Below, in pieces: positions 7,538 through 15,960 of a stretch of DNA of 36,113 bases (the first letter of the stretch is position 1; each line of letters starts with the position of its first letter). The notes beneath the pieces were generated by a model. It saw only the letters and a list, made by a program, of their open reading frames with translations. It made no database searches and had not been told where the DNA came from. Both the position numbers and the translations under genes were made by a program. This DNA is from Gammaproteobacteria bacterium. GTDB taxonomy: Bacteria > Pseudomonadota > Gammaproteobacteria > UBA6429 > Thiohalophilaceae. Location of the stretch: contig JASBTR010000066.1 in assembly GCA_030148325.1 (NCBI GenBank), positions 1-36,113 on the forward strand. The letters are read 5' to 3'.

Positions 7538-7579
7538 AAATTGTACGCCATGTATTCTGACACATGGCGTACAATTTTT
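7538..7579. terminator. Bidirectional terminator between dsrE2 and bolA-like gene
   Basis: Perfect 16-bp arms (AAATTGTACGCCATGT at 7538-7553 and its complement at 7562-7577) enclose an 8-bp loop. They are flanked by A-rich and T-rich runs on either side, so the hairpin works in both directions between two convergent genes. Confidence 0.85.
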
Positions 7580-7593
7580 CCCTCCGTCAATAT

Positions 7594-7905
7594 TTATTTA
7601 CTCCCGCCATGACAGGGGGGAGACTCAGGCGCATCGCCCTGCATATCGCTCCATTCTGATTCTGTATAGGTATGCATCGCCAATGCATGGATGCCGTTCT
7701 GAAGTTCGCCTGCCAGAATACTGTTAATCAAGCGATGCCGCGCCAGCAGGTTTTTTCCATTAAACCTGTCACTCACCAGCACAAGTTTGAAATGCGACTC
7801 AGAGCCAGGCGGCACATTATGATTGTTACTTTCATTAATCACCCGCATGTAGGAGGGATTAAGTTCTGCTGACAACCTGGCCTCAATTTCAGCTTGCATA
7901 CTCAT
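7594..7905 (-). CDS. BolA-family protein
   Basis: BolA-like proteins pair with monothiol glutaredoxins and act in Fe-S cluster maturation or gene control. The 103-residue product shows the family pattern: N-terminal IEARLSAEL, a [20 protein letters not shown] strand-loop region, the RHRLIN signature near residues 57-62, and the C-terminal [13 protein letters not shown] with the metal-site His. The tail CHGG adds an extra Cys-His close to the end. A second ATG at residue 3 could also be the start. It converges on dsrE2 and diverges from the Rrf2 regulator, itself an IscR relative, so an Fe-S link is plausible. Confidence 0.88.
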   Translation of the reverse strand: MSMQAEIEARLSAELNPSYMRVINESNNHNVPPGSESHFKLVLVSDRFNGKNLLARHRLINSILAGELQNGIHALAMHTYTESEWSDMQGDAPESPPCHGGSK

Positions 7906-8174
7906 ACGTTTGTCCCATAATTATTAAACTCGCAGGAGTATACCGCAGACCGTTCTATCTCCACACAGCCCCCGTCAAAATCTTATTTAACCTTACAGCC
8001 AATACACATATTAGGCTCTAAAACAATGATCTCATCAGGGTAAGTACTGATATTTCACTTTACGTAACACTATTTCACAATTGTTCACGTAATAAGGTTT
8101 GAAAACCAATATTGAAAATCCTACTTTAATAAATAACCAATACAAATATGGACAAAATACAAAGGAAAAAGATC

Positions 8175-8624
8175 ATGAAACTATCATCTCGCTCTGACTA
8201 CGCTGCCAAGGCTATGCTCGAACTATCTACCACGCCTGATAAGCCAGTCAACCTTGCCTATCTGGCTCAGGTGGAAGATATATCTATTTCCTATCTGGAA
8301 CAGATATTCTCCTTACTGCGCAAACATGGTCTCGTAAAAAGTGTTCGCGGTCCAGGTGGCGGCTATATTTTGAGTAAACCGATGAGCGAAATCACCATTG
8401 GCGACATCGTCAGAGCCATTGACATGAGCCGAAAATCAAAGAAAATCGAGCACGCTGAAAAATACACGGAACCCAGCTATCAACCTGCCAGTCAGAAAAT
8501 GTGGGAACAACTCTCGACGATGGTCTACGACCATCTGAACACCATCAGCCTGGCGGATGTTCATAACACCAGCAAACAGCAGATTGAACATGAGAGGGAT
8601 TCATCTGAGACACGGGCAGCCTGA
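8175..8624 (+). CDS. Rrf2/IscR-like transcriptional regulator lacking Fe-S cysteines
   Basis: This 149-residue protein aligns along its length with IscR. It has the N-terminal winged helix (KLSSRSDYAAKAMLEL), the recognition region SISYLEQIFSLLRKHGLV, the wing SVRGPGGGYILSKP, and the dimer helix ending MWEQLSTMVYDHLNTISLADV. IscR holds a [2Fe-2S] cluster with three Cys and a His between residues 92 and 107. Here that stretch (SRKSKKIEHAEKY and onward) has no cysteine, and the whole protein contains none. It should therefore behave as a permanently apo-type regulator or sense something else. The start at 8175 is chosen over an in-frame ATG at 8148 because AAAGGA lies 8 bp before it. Confidence 0.9.
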   Translation: MKLSSRSDYAAKAMLELSTTPDKPVNLAYLAQVEDISISYLEQIFSLLRKHGLVKSVRGPGGGYILSKPMSEITIGDIVRAIDMSRKSKKIEHAEKYTEPSYQPASQKMWEQLSTMVYDHLNTISLADVHNTSKQQIEHERDSSETRAA

Positions 8625-8637
8625 AGACTCTCAGACA

Positions 8638-8684
8638 GCTTTACCGGCTCAGTAAATATACCAGGGACGGTAGCTTTACCGGCT
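8638..8684. repeat. 13-bp direct repeat after the Rrf2 gene
   Basis: AGCTTTACCGGCT occurs at 8638-8650 and 8672-8684, 34 bp apart, in the short gap between the converging Rrf2 and DUF3301 genes. Function unknown. Confidence 0.5.
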
Positions 8685-8716
8685 AAAATAAACCTGTCGC
8701 AACCCGGGTTGGCACA

Positions 8717-9025
8717 TTAGCCTGGTGGATAGGCGTCCATCTGAACTTTGTCCGGCGTTCTTCCGAGCATATATATCACTCCCTGAAAACGCGACTCGCC
8801 GGTACTGCTGAACTCAAAACGGTAGACTCGATAAAAACACAGTTGCCCATGATAGTTCCTTCGTATGCGCAGCCTGACAAGCTCAACGGTATCATCAAGA
8901 AACTGCACATCTGAATTCACACAATAACGACGCCCGATTTCCCTGGCCTTTTCCTTTGCGCCAACGCTGTCCCACCAGAAAAAAACAATCGCAATTAAAA
9001 TAATAACGATCATTAAAGAATCCAT
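8717..9025 (-). CDS. DUF3301 family small membrane-anchored protein
   Basis: This 102-residue protein has one N-terminal transmembrane helix (MIVIILIAIVFFWWDS, residues 5-20) followed by a short charged linker (AKEKAREIGRRYC). A soluble domain contains DVQFLDDTVELVRLRIRR, FYRVYRFEFSSTGESR and a C-terminal GVIYMLGR. This is the pattern of DUF3301, a gammaproteobacterial family of unknown function. The domain would face the cytoplasm if the helix is an uncleaved anchor with N-out topology. It is monocistronic and convergent with the Rrf2 gene. Confidence 0.8.
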   Translation of the reverse strand: MDSLMIVIILIAIVFFWWDSVGAKEKAREIGRRYCVNSDVQFLDDTVELVRLRIRRNYHGQLCFYRVYRFEFSSTGESRFQGVIYMLGRTPDKVQMDAYPPG

Positions 9026-9104
9026 TAGTAGAAATTTCCTGCGCTATTCTGTTTTGTTATTTCAAATAATGTCATCAGTATCGTATATCAGGGATAGCAT
9101 TTTA

Positions 9105-9425
9105 ATACTATCACATACGTAGGTACTTAAGCGTGTGAACAATTGCAGGTACGGCTTTAGCCGTACAAAATACTCAATTATGCGCCACACTCCTGGGTCT
9201 GTTGATCTTTCAGATGTTAGGCTGATTTTGAGGAAATTTTAGTCCTGACAAGGCATTTTTTACGTATCAATGCACTCCATTGATAGTAAAAAATAACGCA
9301 GGCAGGGCTAAAATTAGCCAAAATCAGACAATACAACAGACCCTGGGTTATTTAACCGCTGGTGTTCGCCTGAAGGCGAACCTGCAGGTGAATGAATTCC
9401 TTAAGTCCCTACGTATGAATACTAT
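9105..9425. repeat. Nested palindromic repeat composite
   Basis: Several inverted repeats are nested here. The outermost arms are CATACGTAGGTACTTAAG (9114-9131) and its near-complement at 9400-9418. Inside are two REP-like hairpins, GCAGGTACGGCTTTAGCCGTAC (9145-9166) and GTTCGCCTGAAGGCGAACCTGC (9364-9385), in opposite orientation. Next come GGGTCTGTTG (9195-9204) and CAACAGACCC (9334-9343), and at the centre the 117-bp element. The whole 320 bp folds on itself. It reads as repeated insertion of palindromic elements into one another. Confidence 0.75.
9217..9333. repeat. 117-bp palindromic repeat, copy 2 (MITE-like)
   Basis: This is identical to positions 1-117 and in the same orientation. It is bounded by inverted GGGTCTGTTG/CAACAGACCC arms. 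A 60-codon open frame crosses it (9280-9462), but it begins inside the palindrome and has no ribosome binding site, so it is not annotated. Confidence 0.88.
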
Positions 9426-9587
9426 CAAGAATCAAACAATCAGATCAGACAGGTCGATATAATGCCGAATTAATTTCAGGGATTGTCATAAAAGTTTTAC
9501 TTGTACAATTTATTTTAATCTTGTATGTTTATTCGCAAACACAAAGGAATTGTGTTTTCTTTACTCAATAATCATGGAGGATTAGTC
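9426..9587 (+). promoter_or_regulatory. Upstream region of the lamin-tail protein with candidate promoter
   Basis: The gap between the repeat composite and the lamin-tail gene is AT-rich and has no credible ORF. TTGTAC at 9501-9506 and TATGTT at 9524-9529, 17 bp apart, make a plausible but weak sigma-70 promoter. The ribosome binding site GGAGG is at 9576-9580. Confidence 0.35.
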
Positions 9588-10292
9588 ATGAACAAATCTG
9601 TTCACATCTATTGCACTAGCACAGCACTTATCGTTGCATTAAGCAATCCACTATCCGTTTCTTTTGCCGCTGTCCGCGCACCGGAACCCGGCGATCTCGT
9701 TATCTCTGAAGTCATGGCCAATCCCTCGGCTGTCTCAGACCGCGCGGGTGAGTGGTTTGAACTTTTCAACCCGACGATTGACTCTCTTATTCTGAATAAC
9801 CTTGTTATCAGTGACAATGGCAGTAATGAGCACCAGATAAATACAGGCAGCGATCTACTCATAAATAGTGGTCAATATTTTGTACTTGCCCGTAATGGAG
9901 ACATCAATATCAACGGCGGCGTAGTCGCTGATTATGTCTATTCCGGATTTACCCTGGGCAACACATCTGATGCCATCATTATTACAGCGGATGGCAGAGA
10001 AATTACCCGGCTCGAATACGACGCCGGTTTTTCCAGTGCAGGTAAAAGCGCCGAACTTCTTATGCTCTCCGGCGAGATTGAAAATTATCAGACTACCCCT
10101 GATACCTTCATATATGGTGCAGGAGACACAGGAACACCGGGAACTGCGGGATCATCCGAACTAAAAGTTTCATCCGTTCCCGTACCGGCCGCGATATGGT
10201 TATTCGGCAGCGGCCTGCTTGGTTTTTGTGGTCTGGGTAGAAAAAAACTGTGCAGCAATCTATCTAATGCAGGAACGCATCACTGCAACTAA
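9588..10292 (+). CDS. Secreted lamin-tail-domain protein with VPxPA (PEP-CTERM-type) anchor
   Basis: This is a 234-residue exported protein. An N-terminal signal peptide ends near SFAA (about residue 29). A lamin tail domain follows at roughly residues 33-165; its hallmarks are GDLVISEVMANP, EWFELFNP, and the LINSGQYFVLAR strand. The C-terminus has the exosortase sorting signal: VPVPAAIW, a hydrophobic helix LFGSGLLGF, then the basic GRKK. This is the VPxPA variant of PEP-CTERM. Unusually, about 15 residues follow the basic patch. Such proteins are cleaved by an exosortase, which must lie elsewhere. The start was moved to 9588 because GGAGG sits 7 bp upstream and the signal peptide then begins correctly. 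Confidence 0.88.
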   Translation: MNKSVHIYCTSTALIVALSNPLSVSFAAVRAPEPGDLVISEVMANPSAVSDRAGEWFELFNPTIDSLILNNLVISDNGSNEHQINTGSDLLINSGQYFVLARNGDININGGVVADYVYSGFTLGNTSDAIIITADGREITRLEYDAGFSSAGKSAELLMLSGEIENYQTTPDTFIYGAGDTGTPGTAGSSELKVSSVPVPAAIWLFGSGLLGFCGLGRKKLCSNLSNAGTHHCN

Positions 10293-10341
10293 CTATAAAG
10301 TTCTGAGTTCCTGTTCATTTTGATCAGGATAATTTTGAACT

Positions 10342-10383
10342 TGTGCAGGGTGCGCTTCGTGAAACGAAACGCATCCTGCACAT
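10342..10383. terminator. Stem-loop after the lamin-tail gene
   Basis: TGTGCAGG (10342-10349) pairs with CCTGCACA, and the stem continues inward with TGCG/CGCA. No long T-run follows, so it is a likely but not classical terminator. Confidence 0.55.
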
Positions 10384-10406
10384 TATATCTGGACAGCCTG
10401 AAAAAC

Positions 10407-10440
10407 ACGGCCTGTTCTAAAATGCTGCTGAACAGGCCGT
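10407..10440 (-). terminator. Rho-independent terminator of htpG
   Basis: Perfect 11-bp arms ACGGCCTGTTC and GAACAGGCCGT enclose a 12-base loop. On the minus strand the stem is followed by GTTTTTC. It lies 8 bp past the htpG stop. Confidence 0.8.
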
Positions 10441-10447
10441 ATGTTCT

Positions 10448-12343
10448 CTACTTATCAGTCAATGTCCTGAACAGCAGGTTGATACGCCTGACAAAACTGG
10501 CGGGATCTTCCAGCTGCCCACCTTCGCTCAGCATGGCCTGCTCAAACAGCACATGGCACCAGTCAGAGAAGCGTTCCTCATCCTGTTCATTCTGCAGGCG
10601 CTCCACTAGCAGGTGTTCCGGATTTATCTCCAGCACAGGTTCCAGATCAGGTACATTCTGGCCTGCCTGTTTAAGCAGCTTCTGCATATTCAGGGCCATG
10701 GCATCTTCTTCGACCACCAGACAGGAAGGAGAATCTGTCAGGCGATGTGAAATACGCACCTCTTTGACCTTCTCTCCCAGAACATCTTTCATGCGCTTAA
10801 GAAGATCACCGTATTCCTTTTCTGCTTTCTCCGCCTTTTTCTTTTCTTCCTTGTCTTCAAGCTCACCCAGATCCAGATTGCCCTTGGCGATGGATACCAG
10901 TTTCCTGCCGTCAAATTCATCCAGGTAAGACATCATCCACTCATCGACACGATCATACATGAGCAGGACTTCGATATCTTTCTTGCGGAACAGTTCCAGG
11001 TGCGGACTGTTTTTGGCTGCCGCATAACTTTCGGCCGTCAGGTAATAGATTTTATCCTGCTTGTCCCGCATGCGACTGACATAATCATCCAGTGAAACAT
11101 TCTGTTCGTCCGAATCATTATGGGTTGAAGCAAAACGCATCAGCTTCAGCAATCTGTCCTTGTTAGCGGCATCTTCTGCCGGGCCTTCCTTGAAAACGTT
11201 GCCGAATTCTTTCCAGAATATTGCATACTGTTCAGGATCATTCTTTGCCATTTTCTCCAGCATACCGAGAATTTTTTTCACCGAACCGTTACGAATGGTA
11301 TCGATCTGGCGGTTATGCTGTAGAATCTCGCGGGATATATTTAGCGGCAGGTCGTCAGAGTCCACCACGCCGCGAATGAAACGCAGATAGTTGGGCATCA
11401 GCTGTTCGGCATCGTCCATAATGAATACGCGTTTAACATACAGCTTGATACCATAGCGTTTATCCCGATCGTAGAGATCGAAAGGCGCACGCTTCGGCAG
11501 ATAAAACAGGGTGGTGTAACTCTGGGTTCCTTCCACCTTGTTGTGTATCCAGGTCAGGGGATCTTCAAAGTCATGCGCGACATGCTTGTAGAATTCCTTA
11601 TATTCTTCATCACTGATGTCTGACTTGGCTCTTGTCCACAGGGCCGAACCTTTATTGACCGTTTCCATTTCATCCGTCGGCTCACCCTTGTCATCAAGTT
11701 TGGGCATCAGAATAGGCATGGAAATATGATCTGAATATTTGTTGATAATCGAGCGCAGACGATAAGGTTCACAGAACTCCGCCTCATCTTCACGCAGGTG
11801 CGGGGTGATGCTGGTGCCGCGGTCTTCCCGCTCAATGGTTTCCAGGCTGTATTCGCCCTCTCCGTTGGACTCCCAACGCACACCATGTTCTTTGCCAAGA
11901 CCGGCGCGGCGCGTTTCCAGCGTCACCTTATCGGCAACAATGAAAACCGAATAAAAACCAACCCCGAACTGGCCAATCAGATTTGCATCCTTGCTCTGAT
12001 CGCCGGTCAGGCTGTCCAGAAACTTGCGCGTACCCGAATTGGCGATGGTACCGATATTATCCGTCACCTCCTGACGGTTCATACCAATACCATTATCAGA
12101 GATCGTGACGGTCCGTGCAGTCTTGTCGTAAGTCACCTGGATTTTCAGTTCGCTGTCATTCTCAAACAGGGCATCATCCGCCAGCGCTTCGAAGCGCAGT
12201 TTGTCACAGGCATCGGAAGCATTGGAGACCAGCTCGCGCAGAAAAATCTCCTTGTTGGAATACAGTGAATGAATCATCAGATTCAGAAGCTGTTTGACCT
12301 CGGTCTGGAAACTCAGGGTTTCCTTATGCGTATCGACACTCAT
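10448..12343 (-). CDS. htpG: Chaperone protein HtpG (bacterial Hsp90)
   Basis: HtpG is a cytosolic ATP-dependent dimeric chaperone. The 631 residues fit the family (E. coli has 624). The N-terminal GHKL ATPase domain shows its three conserved boxes: [18 protein letters not shown] near residues 37-54, DNGIGM near 82-87, and GQFGVGFYS near 122-130. The middle domain carries the [11 protein letters not shown] loop with the catalytic Arg near 340-350. The C-terminal dimerisation domain follows. It is monocistronic with its own terminator. ppsR lies upstream on the same strand, 130 bp away. Confidence 0.97.
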   Translation of the reverse strand: MSVDTHKETLSFQTEVKQLLNLMIHSLYSNKEIFLRELVSNASDACDKLRFEALADDALFENDSELKIQVTYDKTARTVTISDNGIGMNRQEVTDNIGTIANSGTRKFLDSLTGDQSKDANLIGQFGVGFYSVFIVADKVTLETRRAGLGKEHGVRWESNGEGEYSLETIEREDRGTSITPHLREDEAEFCEPYRLRSIINKYSDHISMPILMPKLDDKGEPTDEMETVNKGSALWTRAKSDISDEEYKEFYKHVAHDFEDPLTWIHNKVEGTQSYTTLFYLPKRAPFDLYDRDKRYGIKLYVKRVFIMDDAEQLMPNYLRFIRGVVDSDDLPLNISREILQHNRQIDTIRNGSVKKILGMLEKMAKNDPEQYAIFWKEFGNVFKEGPAEDAANKDRLLKLMRFASTHNDSDEQNVSLDDYVSRMRDKQDKIYYLTAESYAAAKNSPHLELFRKKDIEVLLMYDRVDEWMMSYLDEFDGRKLVSIAKGNLDLGELEDKEEKKKAEKAEKEYGDLLKRMKDVLGEKVKEVRISHRLTDSPSCLVVEEDAMALNMQKLLKQAGQNVPDLEPVLEINPEHLLVERLQNEQDEERFSDWCHVLFEQAMLSEGGQLEDPASFVRRINLLFRTLTDK

Positions 12344-12473
12344 TTTCTAATGGACTCCTGATATAACTTAAGTAGTTAAAATATTTGACGTTTTTATAAA
12401 AAACAGATTTGGACAGGATATGGAGACGGATGGCATTGATTTCAAGGGTGAGGCCGTACTGAACCTGAAATGA

Positions 12474-13292
12474 TCAGGGATTCATCTGCATTTGCGCGAG
12501 GATCTGGGTGGCGATTTCCTCGACTGACACCACAGTCGTGTCCAGCACCGGCAGCTGATTGGCGGCAAACAGCGCTTCGGCCCGCGCCACTTCCCGCCGA
12601 CACTGCCCGAGATCGGCATAATCTCGACCACTGTAACGCCGGGCGCGAATTTTCTGCAGGCGCTGCGGCTCAATCGTCAGGCCGAACAGTTTCGTCCGAA
12701 ACGGCTGCAAAACCGACGGCAATGACGTTGTTTGCAGATCGTCATCGACAAGCGGGTAGTTAGCGGCAAAAAGTCCATATTGCATCGCAAGATACAGGCA
12801 TACCGGCGTCTTGCCGCTGCGCGAAACACCCAGCAGGATCACGTCTGCCCGGCCATAATTCGGACCACCCAGGCCATCGTCATAGCGCAGGGCGTAATTG
12901 ACCGCATCCATACGCGCCATGTACGCCCCCGGCTCCGCTACCCGGTGGGCGTGACCCGCTGCGTGGGAAGCTTTCTGCTGCAGTGGCACTTCCAGCAGGT
13001 CGAGAAAAGTTCCGAACACATCCAGCACAACAGCCGCATCCGTCTTCAGCGCCTCACGCAACGCCGGCTGCGCCAGCGAACTAAGAACAATCGGCGGTTT
13101 GCCGCTATTTTTCGCCGCCGCTTCAATTTCCTCACGCGCCTTGGCGACTTTGTCCACTGAATCCACATACCTGAGAGAAATCCTCTGGAAATCAATATCC
13201 GGGAACTGGCTGAGAAGACTGCGCCCCAGCTTTTCTACGGTAATTCCCGTGCTATCAGAGATAAAAAAAATAATGCGTTGCTGAGTACTCAT
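12474..13292 (-). CDS. ppsR: Phosphoenolpyruvate synthase regulatory protein (kinase/pyrophosphorylase)
   Basis: PpsR (DUF299) inactivates PEP synthase by ADP-dependent phosphorylation of a threonine next to the catalytic His, and reactivates it by Pi-dependent dephosphorylation. The product is 272 residues if started at [10 protein letters not shown], the family's normal beginning. A longer frame to 13388 would overlap ppsA and lacks family similarity. Seen motifs are [11 protein letters not shown] near residues 10-20 and the P-loop GVSRSGKTP at 155-163. The C-terminus is [20 protein letters not shown] and onward. It is transcribed divergently from ppsA, its target, with an 86-bp shared promoter region. 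Confidence 0.95.
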   Translation of the reverse strand: MSTQQRIIFFISDSTGITVEKLGRSLLSQFPDIDFQRISLRYVDSVDKVAKAREEIEAAAKNSGKPPIVLSSLAQPALREALKTDAAVVLDVFGTFLDLLEVPLQQKASHAAGHAHRVAEPGAYMARMDAVNYALRYDDGLGGPNYGRADVILLGVSRSGKTPVCLYLAMQYGLFAANYPLVDDDLQTTSLPSVLQPFRTKLFGLTIEPQRLQKIRARRYSGRDYADLGQCRREVARAEALFAANQLPVLDTTVVSVEEIATQILAQMQMNP

Positions 13293-13378
13293 GTTGTAAT
13301 GTAAGCAAAATAATGACAGCTTGTCATGCACATGACAGCCTGAATAACAACAACGCTTCAGCAAACCGGAGTCTAACA

Positions 13379-15763
13379 GTGAATGCACATTTTCTCTGGC
13401 TCAATCAGGTCAGCCAACAGGATGTTGCCGTAGTCGGTGGCAAAAACGCTTCTCTTGGCGAGATGTTGCAACAACTCGAAGGCAGCGGCGTCAAGGTGCC
13501 GCATGGCTTCGCCACCACCGCCCATGCCTTCAGGGAATTTCTCAGCACAAACGGGCTGGACAGAAAAATCTATCCGCTACTGGATGCGCTCGATATCAAC
13601 GACATCACCCGCCTCACCCAGGCCGGCGAACAGATACGCCAGTGGATTTTACAGGCGCCTTTTCCGGCCGCAATCGAACAGGATCTACGCCAGGCCTGTC
13701 GTGCCCTGGAGGAAGAATACGGCAGTAACATTTCCTTTGCCGTGCGTTCATCAGCCACGGCCGAAGATCTGCCTGAAGCCTCCTTTGCCGGCCAGCAGGA
13801 AACCTTCCTCAATATAAAAGGCGAAGACCCGCTTCTTAACGCTATTCGCGCCGTCTTCGCTTCCCTGTTCAATGATCGCGCCATCACCTATCGCATACAC
13901 CACGGCTTCGCCCACCAGCAGGTTGCGCTTTCCGCCGCTGTACAGAAAATGGTGCGCAGTGATGAGGCCAGCAGTGGGGTCATGTTTACGCTGGACACCG
14001 AATCCGGTTTTCGTGATGTCGTTTTTATTACCGCCGGTTACGGACTGGGGGAAATGATCGTACAGGGCGAAGTCAACCCGGATGAATTCTATGTGCACAA
14101 ACCGATGCTGGAAAAAGGCAATCCCGCCATCCTGCGCCGCACGCTGGGCAGCAAACAGAAAAAAATGATCTTCACCAGCGATCATGATTATCAGAACTCA
14201 ACCCGCGTCATTGATGTTGAACAAAACGCACAAAACCGTTTCAGTCTCAACGATGATGAAGTCCAGCAACTGGCTGAGCTTGCGCTGATCATCGAAAAAC
14301 ATTACCAGCGACCGATGGACATTGAATGGGCCAAAGATGCCGACGATCAGGGCCTGTATATCGTCCAGGCGCGACCGGAAACCGTCAAGGCGAATACCGC
14401 CGGCAATATTCTCCAGCGTTATGAGTTACAGGCGCACGGCGAAGTCATCACCAGCGGCCGCAGCGTTGGCCAGCGTATCGGCACCGGTGTAGCGCGGGTA
14501 ATACGCAGCGTAAAAGACATGGATCACCTTCAGGAAGGTGAAATCCTCGTTACCGACATGACCGATCCCGACTGGGAACCGGTAATGAAACGCGCCGGCG
14601 CCATTGTCACCAACCGCGGCGGTCGCACCTGCCACGCCGCCATTATCGCCCGCGAGCTGGGCGTGCCGGCTGTGGTGGGCTGTGCCAACGCCACGGAAGA
14701 AATCGAGGATGGCGCCGAGGTCACCGTATCCTGTGCCGAAGGCGATACCGGTTATATCTACCGGGGCAGGCAGGCTTTCCAGGTAAAAGAAACCAACCTG
14801 TCGTCCATGCCCAAACTGCCTTTTAAAATCATGCTCAACGTTGCCAGTCCTGAAAGCGCCTTTGATTTTCAGTTCCTGCCCAATGACGGCGTCGGACTGG
14901 CGCGACTGGAGTTCATTATCAACCGCAACATCGGCGTGCATCCCCGCGCCCTGCTCGGCTATCGACGGCAGCCGCCGGAAATCCAGAAACAGATTGATCA
15001 ACGCAGCTGCGGTTATCCGGATCCGGTCAGCTTCTACATTGAAAAACTGGTGGAAGGCATTGCCACTATTGCCGCCGCCTTCTGGCCCAAACCGGTAATC
15101 GTGCGTCTGTCTGATTTCAAGTCCAACGAATATCGCAACCTGATTGGCGGCGAAACCTATGAACCCGTTGAGGAAAATCCCATGCTCGGTTTCCGCGGCG
15201 CCAGCCGCTATACTGATCTCGGTTTTCAGGAAAGCTTCGAACTCGAATGCTTCGCGATCAAAAAAGTTCGTGATGACATGGGTCTCACCAATGTCGCCAT
15301 CATGGTGCCCTTTGTACGCACCCCGGAAGAAGCCCATAACGTTATCAACCTGTTGCATGACAACGATCTGCGCAAGGGCGTTAATGATCTCAAGATTATA
15401 ATGATGTGCGAAATTCCCGCCAATGCCCTGCTGGCCGAGCGCTTCCTGAAATACTTTGACGGCTTCTCCATTGGCTCCAATGATCTAACCCAGCTGACCC
15501 TGGGGCTGGATCGCGACTCCGAGCAAATCGCCTTTCTGTTTGACGAACGTAATGAAGCGGTCAAATCCCTGATGAACATGGCTATATCCAGCTGCCGCCT
15601 GCAAAACAAATACATTGGCATCTGTGGACAGGCGCCCTCCGATTATCCGGAGCTGGCTTTCTGGTTGATAGAACATGGCATCAACAGCATTTCACTGAAC
15701 CCGGACAGCGTGGTGGAAACCTGGCTGTACCTGGCGGAAAACCAGCCTGCACGAAAAGACTAG
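13379..15763 (+). CDS. ppsA: Phosphoenolpyruvate synthase
   Basis: PpsA converts pyruvate and ATP to PEP, AMP and Pi, the entry step of gluconeogenesis from C3 compounds. The N-terminal ATP-binding domain has [13 protein letters not shown] and [20 protein letters not shown]. The central phosphohistidine domain has [20 protein letters not shown] with the catalytic His at 419. The C-terminal PEP-binding TIM barrel has [11 protein letters not shown] and GICGQAPSD with Cys 749. A GTG start at 13379, 8 bp after CCGGAG, gives 794 residues (E. coli 792); an upstream ATG at 13313 would add 22 unrelated residues. The Thr before the active His, the target of PpsR, is present. Confidence 0.97.
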   Translation: MNAHFLWLNQVSQQDVAVVGGKNASLGEMLQQLEGSGVKVPHGFATTAHAFREFLSTNGLDRKIYPLLDALDINDITRLTQAGEQIRQWILQAPFPAAIEQDLRQACRALEEEYGSNISFAVRSSATAEDLPEASFAGQQETFLNIKGEDPLLNAIRAVFASLFNDRAITYRIHHGFAHQQVALSAAVQKMVRSDEASSGVMFTLDTESGFRDVVFITAGYGLGEMIVQGEVNPDEFYVHKPMLEKGNPAILRRTLGSKQKKMIFTSDHDYQNSTRVIDVEQNAQNRFSLNDDEVQQLAELALIIEKHYQRPMDIEWAKDADDQGLYIVQARPETVKANTAGNILQRYELQAHGEVITSGRSVGQRIGTGVARVIRSVKDMDHLQEGEILVTDMTDPDWEPVMKRAGAIVTNRGGRTCHAAIIARELGVPAVVGCANATEEIEDGAEVTVSCAEGDTGYIYRGRQAFQVKETNLSSMPKLPFKIMLNVASPESAFDFQFLPNDGVGLARLEFIINRNIGVHPRALLGYRRQPPEIQKQIDQRSCGYPDPVSFYIEKLVEGIATIAAAFWPKPVIVRLSDFKSNEYRNLIGGETYEPVEENPMLGFRGASRYTDLGFQESFELECFAIKKVRDDMGLTNVAIMVPFVRTPEEAHNVINLLHDNDLRKGVNDLKIIMMCEIPANALLAERFLKYFDGFSIGSNDLTQLTLGLDRDSEQIAFLFDERNEAVKSLMNMAISSCRLQNKYIGICGQAPSDYPELAFWLIEHGINSISLNPDSVVETWLYLAENQPARKD

Positions 15764-15772
15764 GAAGACGGC

Positions 15773-15922
15773 ATGTTAGTCATTCTCATACTTATTACGA
15801 TTTACCTCCTGTGGCTGGGATTTGCACTGCGCAGGATCAACCGTGGTTATTCCATACTTGCCTGGATAACCTCGGGATTGACAGGTTTTCTAACCCTTGG
15901 TGGTTTCTTTGGTTTCCTGTAG
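15773..15922 (+). CDS. Small membrane protein, 49 residues
   Basis: An ATG 9 bp after the ppsA stop, with GGAAG 5 bp upstream, opens a 49-codon frame. The peptide has two hydrophobic segments: VILILITIYLLWLGFAL (residues 3-19) and ILAWITSGLTGFLTLGGFFGFL (28-49, counted from the Met). A basic hinge RRINRG lies between them. It would sit in the inner membrane as a hairpin with the hinge in the cytoplasm. It ends 38 bp before the sulfurtransferase start. I do not recognise a family. The spacing and Shine-Dalgarno make it a likely real gene in the ppsA unit. Confidence 0.6.
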   Translation: MLVILILITIYLLWLGFALRRINRGYSILAWITSGLTGFLTLGGFFGFL

Positions 15923-15960
15923 AATGCCGCGCTCCCAAACAGGAAGAAAAGGAATTGCAT

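Noticed and set aside
9280..9462. 60-codon frame within the repeat composite
   Set aside because: It starts inside the 117-bp palindrome, has no ribosome binding site, and its sequence is explained by the repeat.
12420..12473. 17-codon frame between htpG and ppsR on the plus strand
   Set aside because: The encoded end (DGIDFKGEAVLNLK) looks protein-like and could be a gene remnant, but it is too short, runs between two minus-strand genes, and has no supporting context.
13293..13388. 32-residue N-terminal extension of PpsR to 13388
   Set aside because: It would overlap the ppsA start region and lacks family similarity; [10 protein letters not shown] at 13292 is the normal beginning.
14426..15358. 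310-codon open frame antisense to ppsA on the minus strand
   Set aside because: It lies wholly within the well-supported ppsA gene, has no recognisable domain, and arises from the codon bias of the sense strand.
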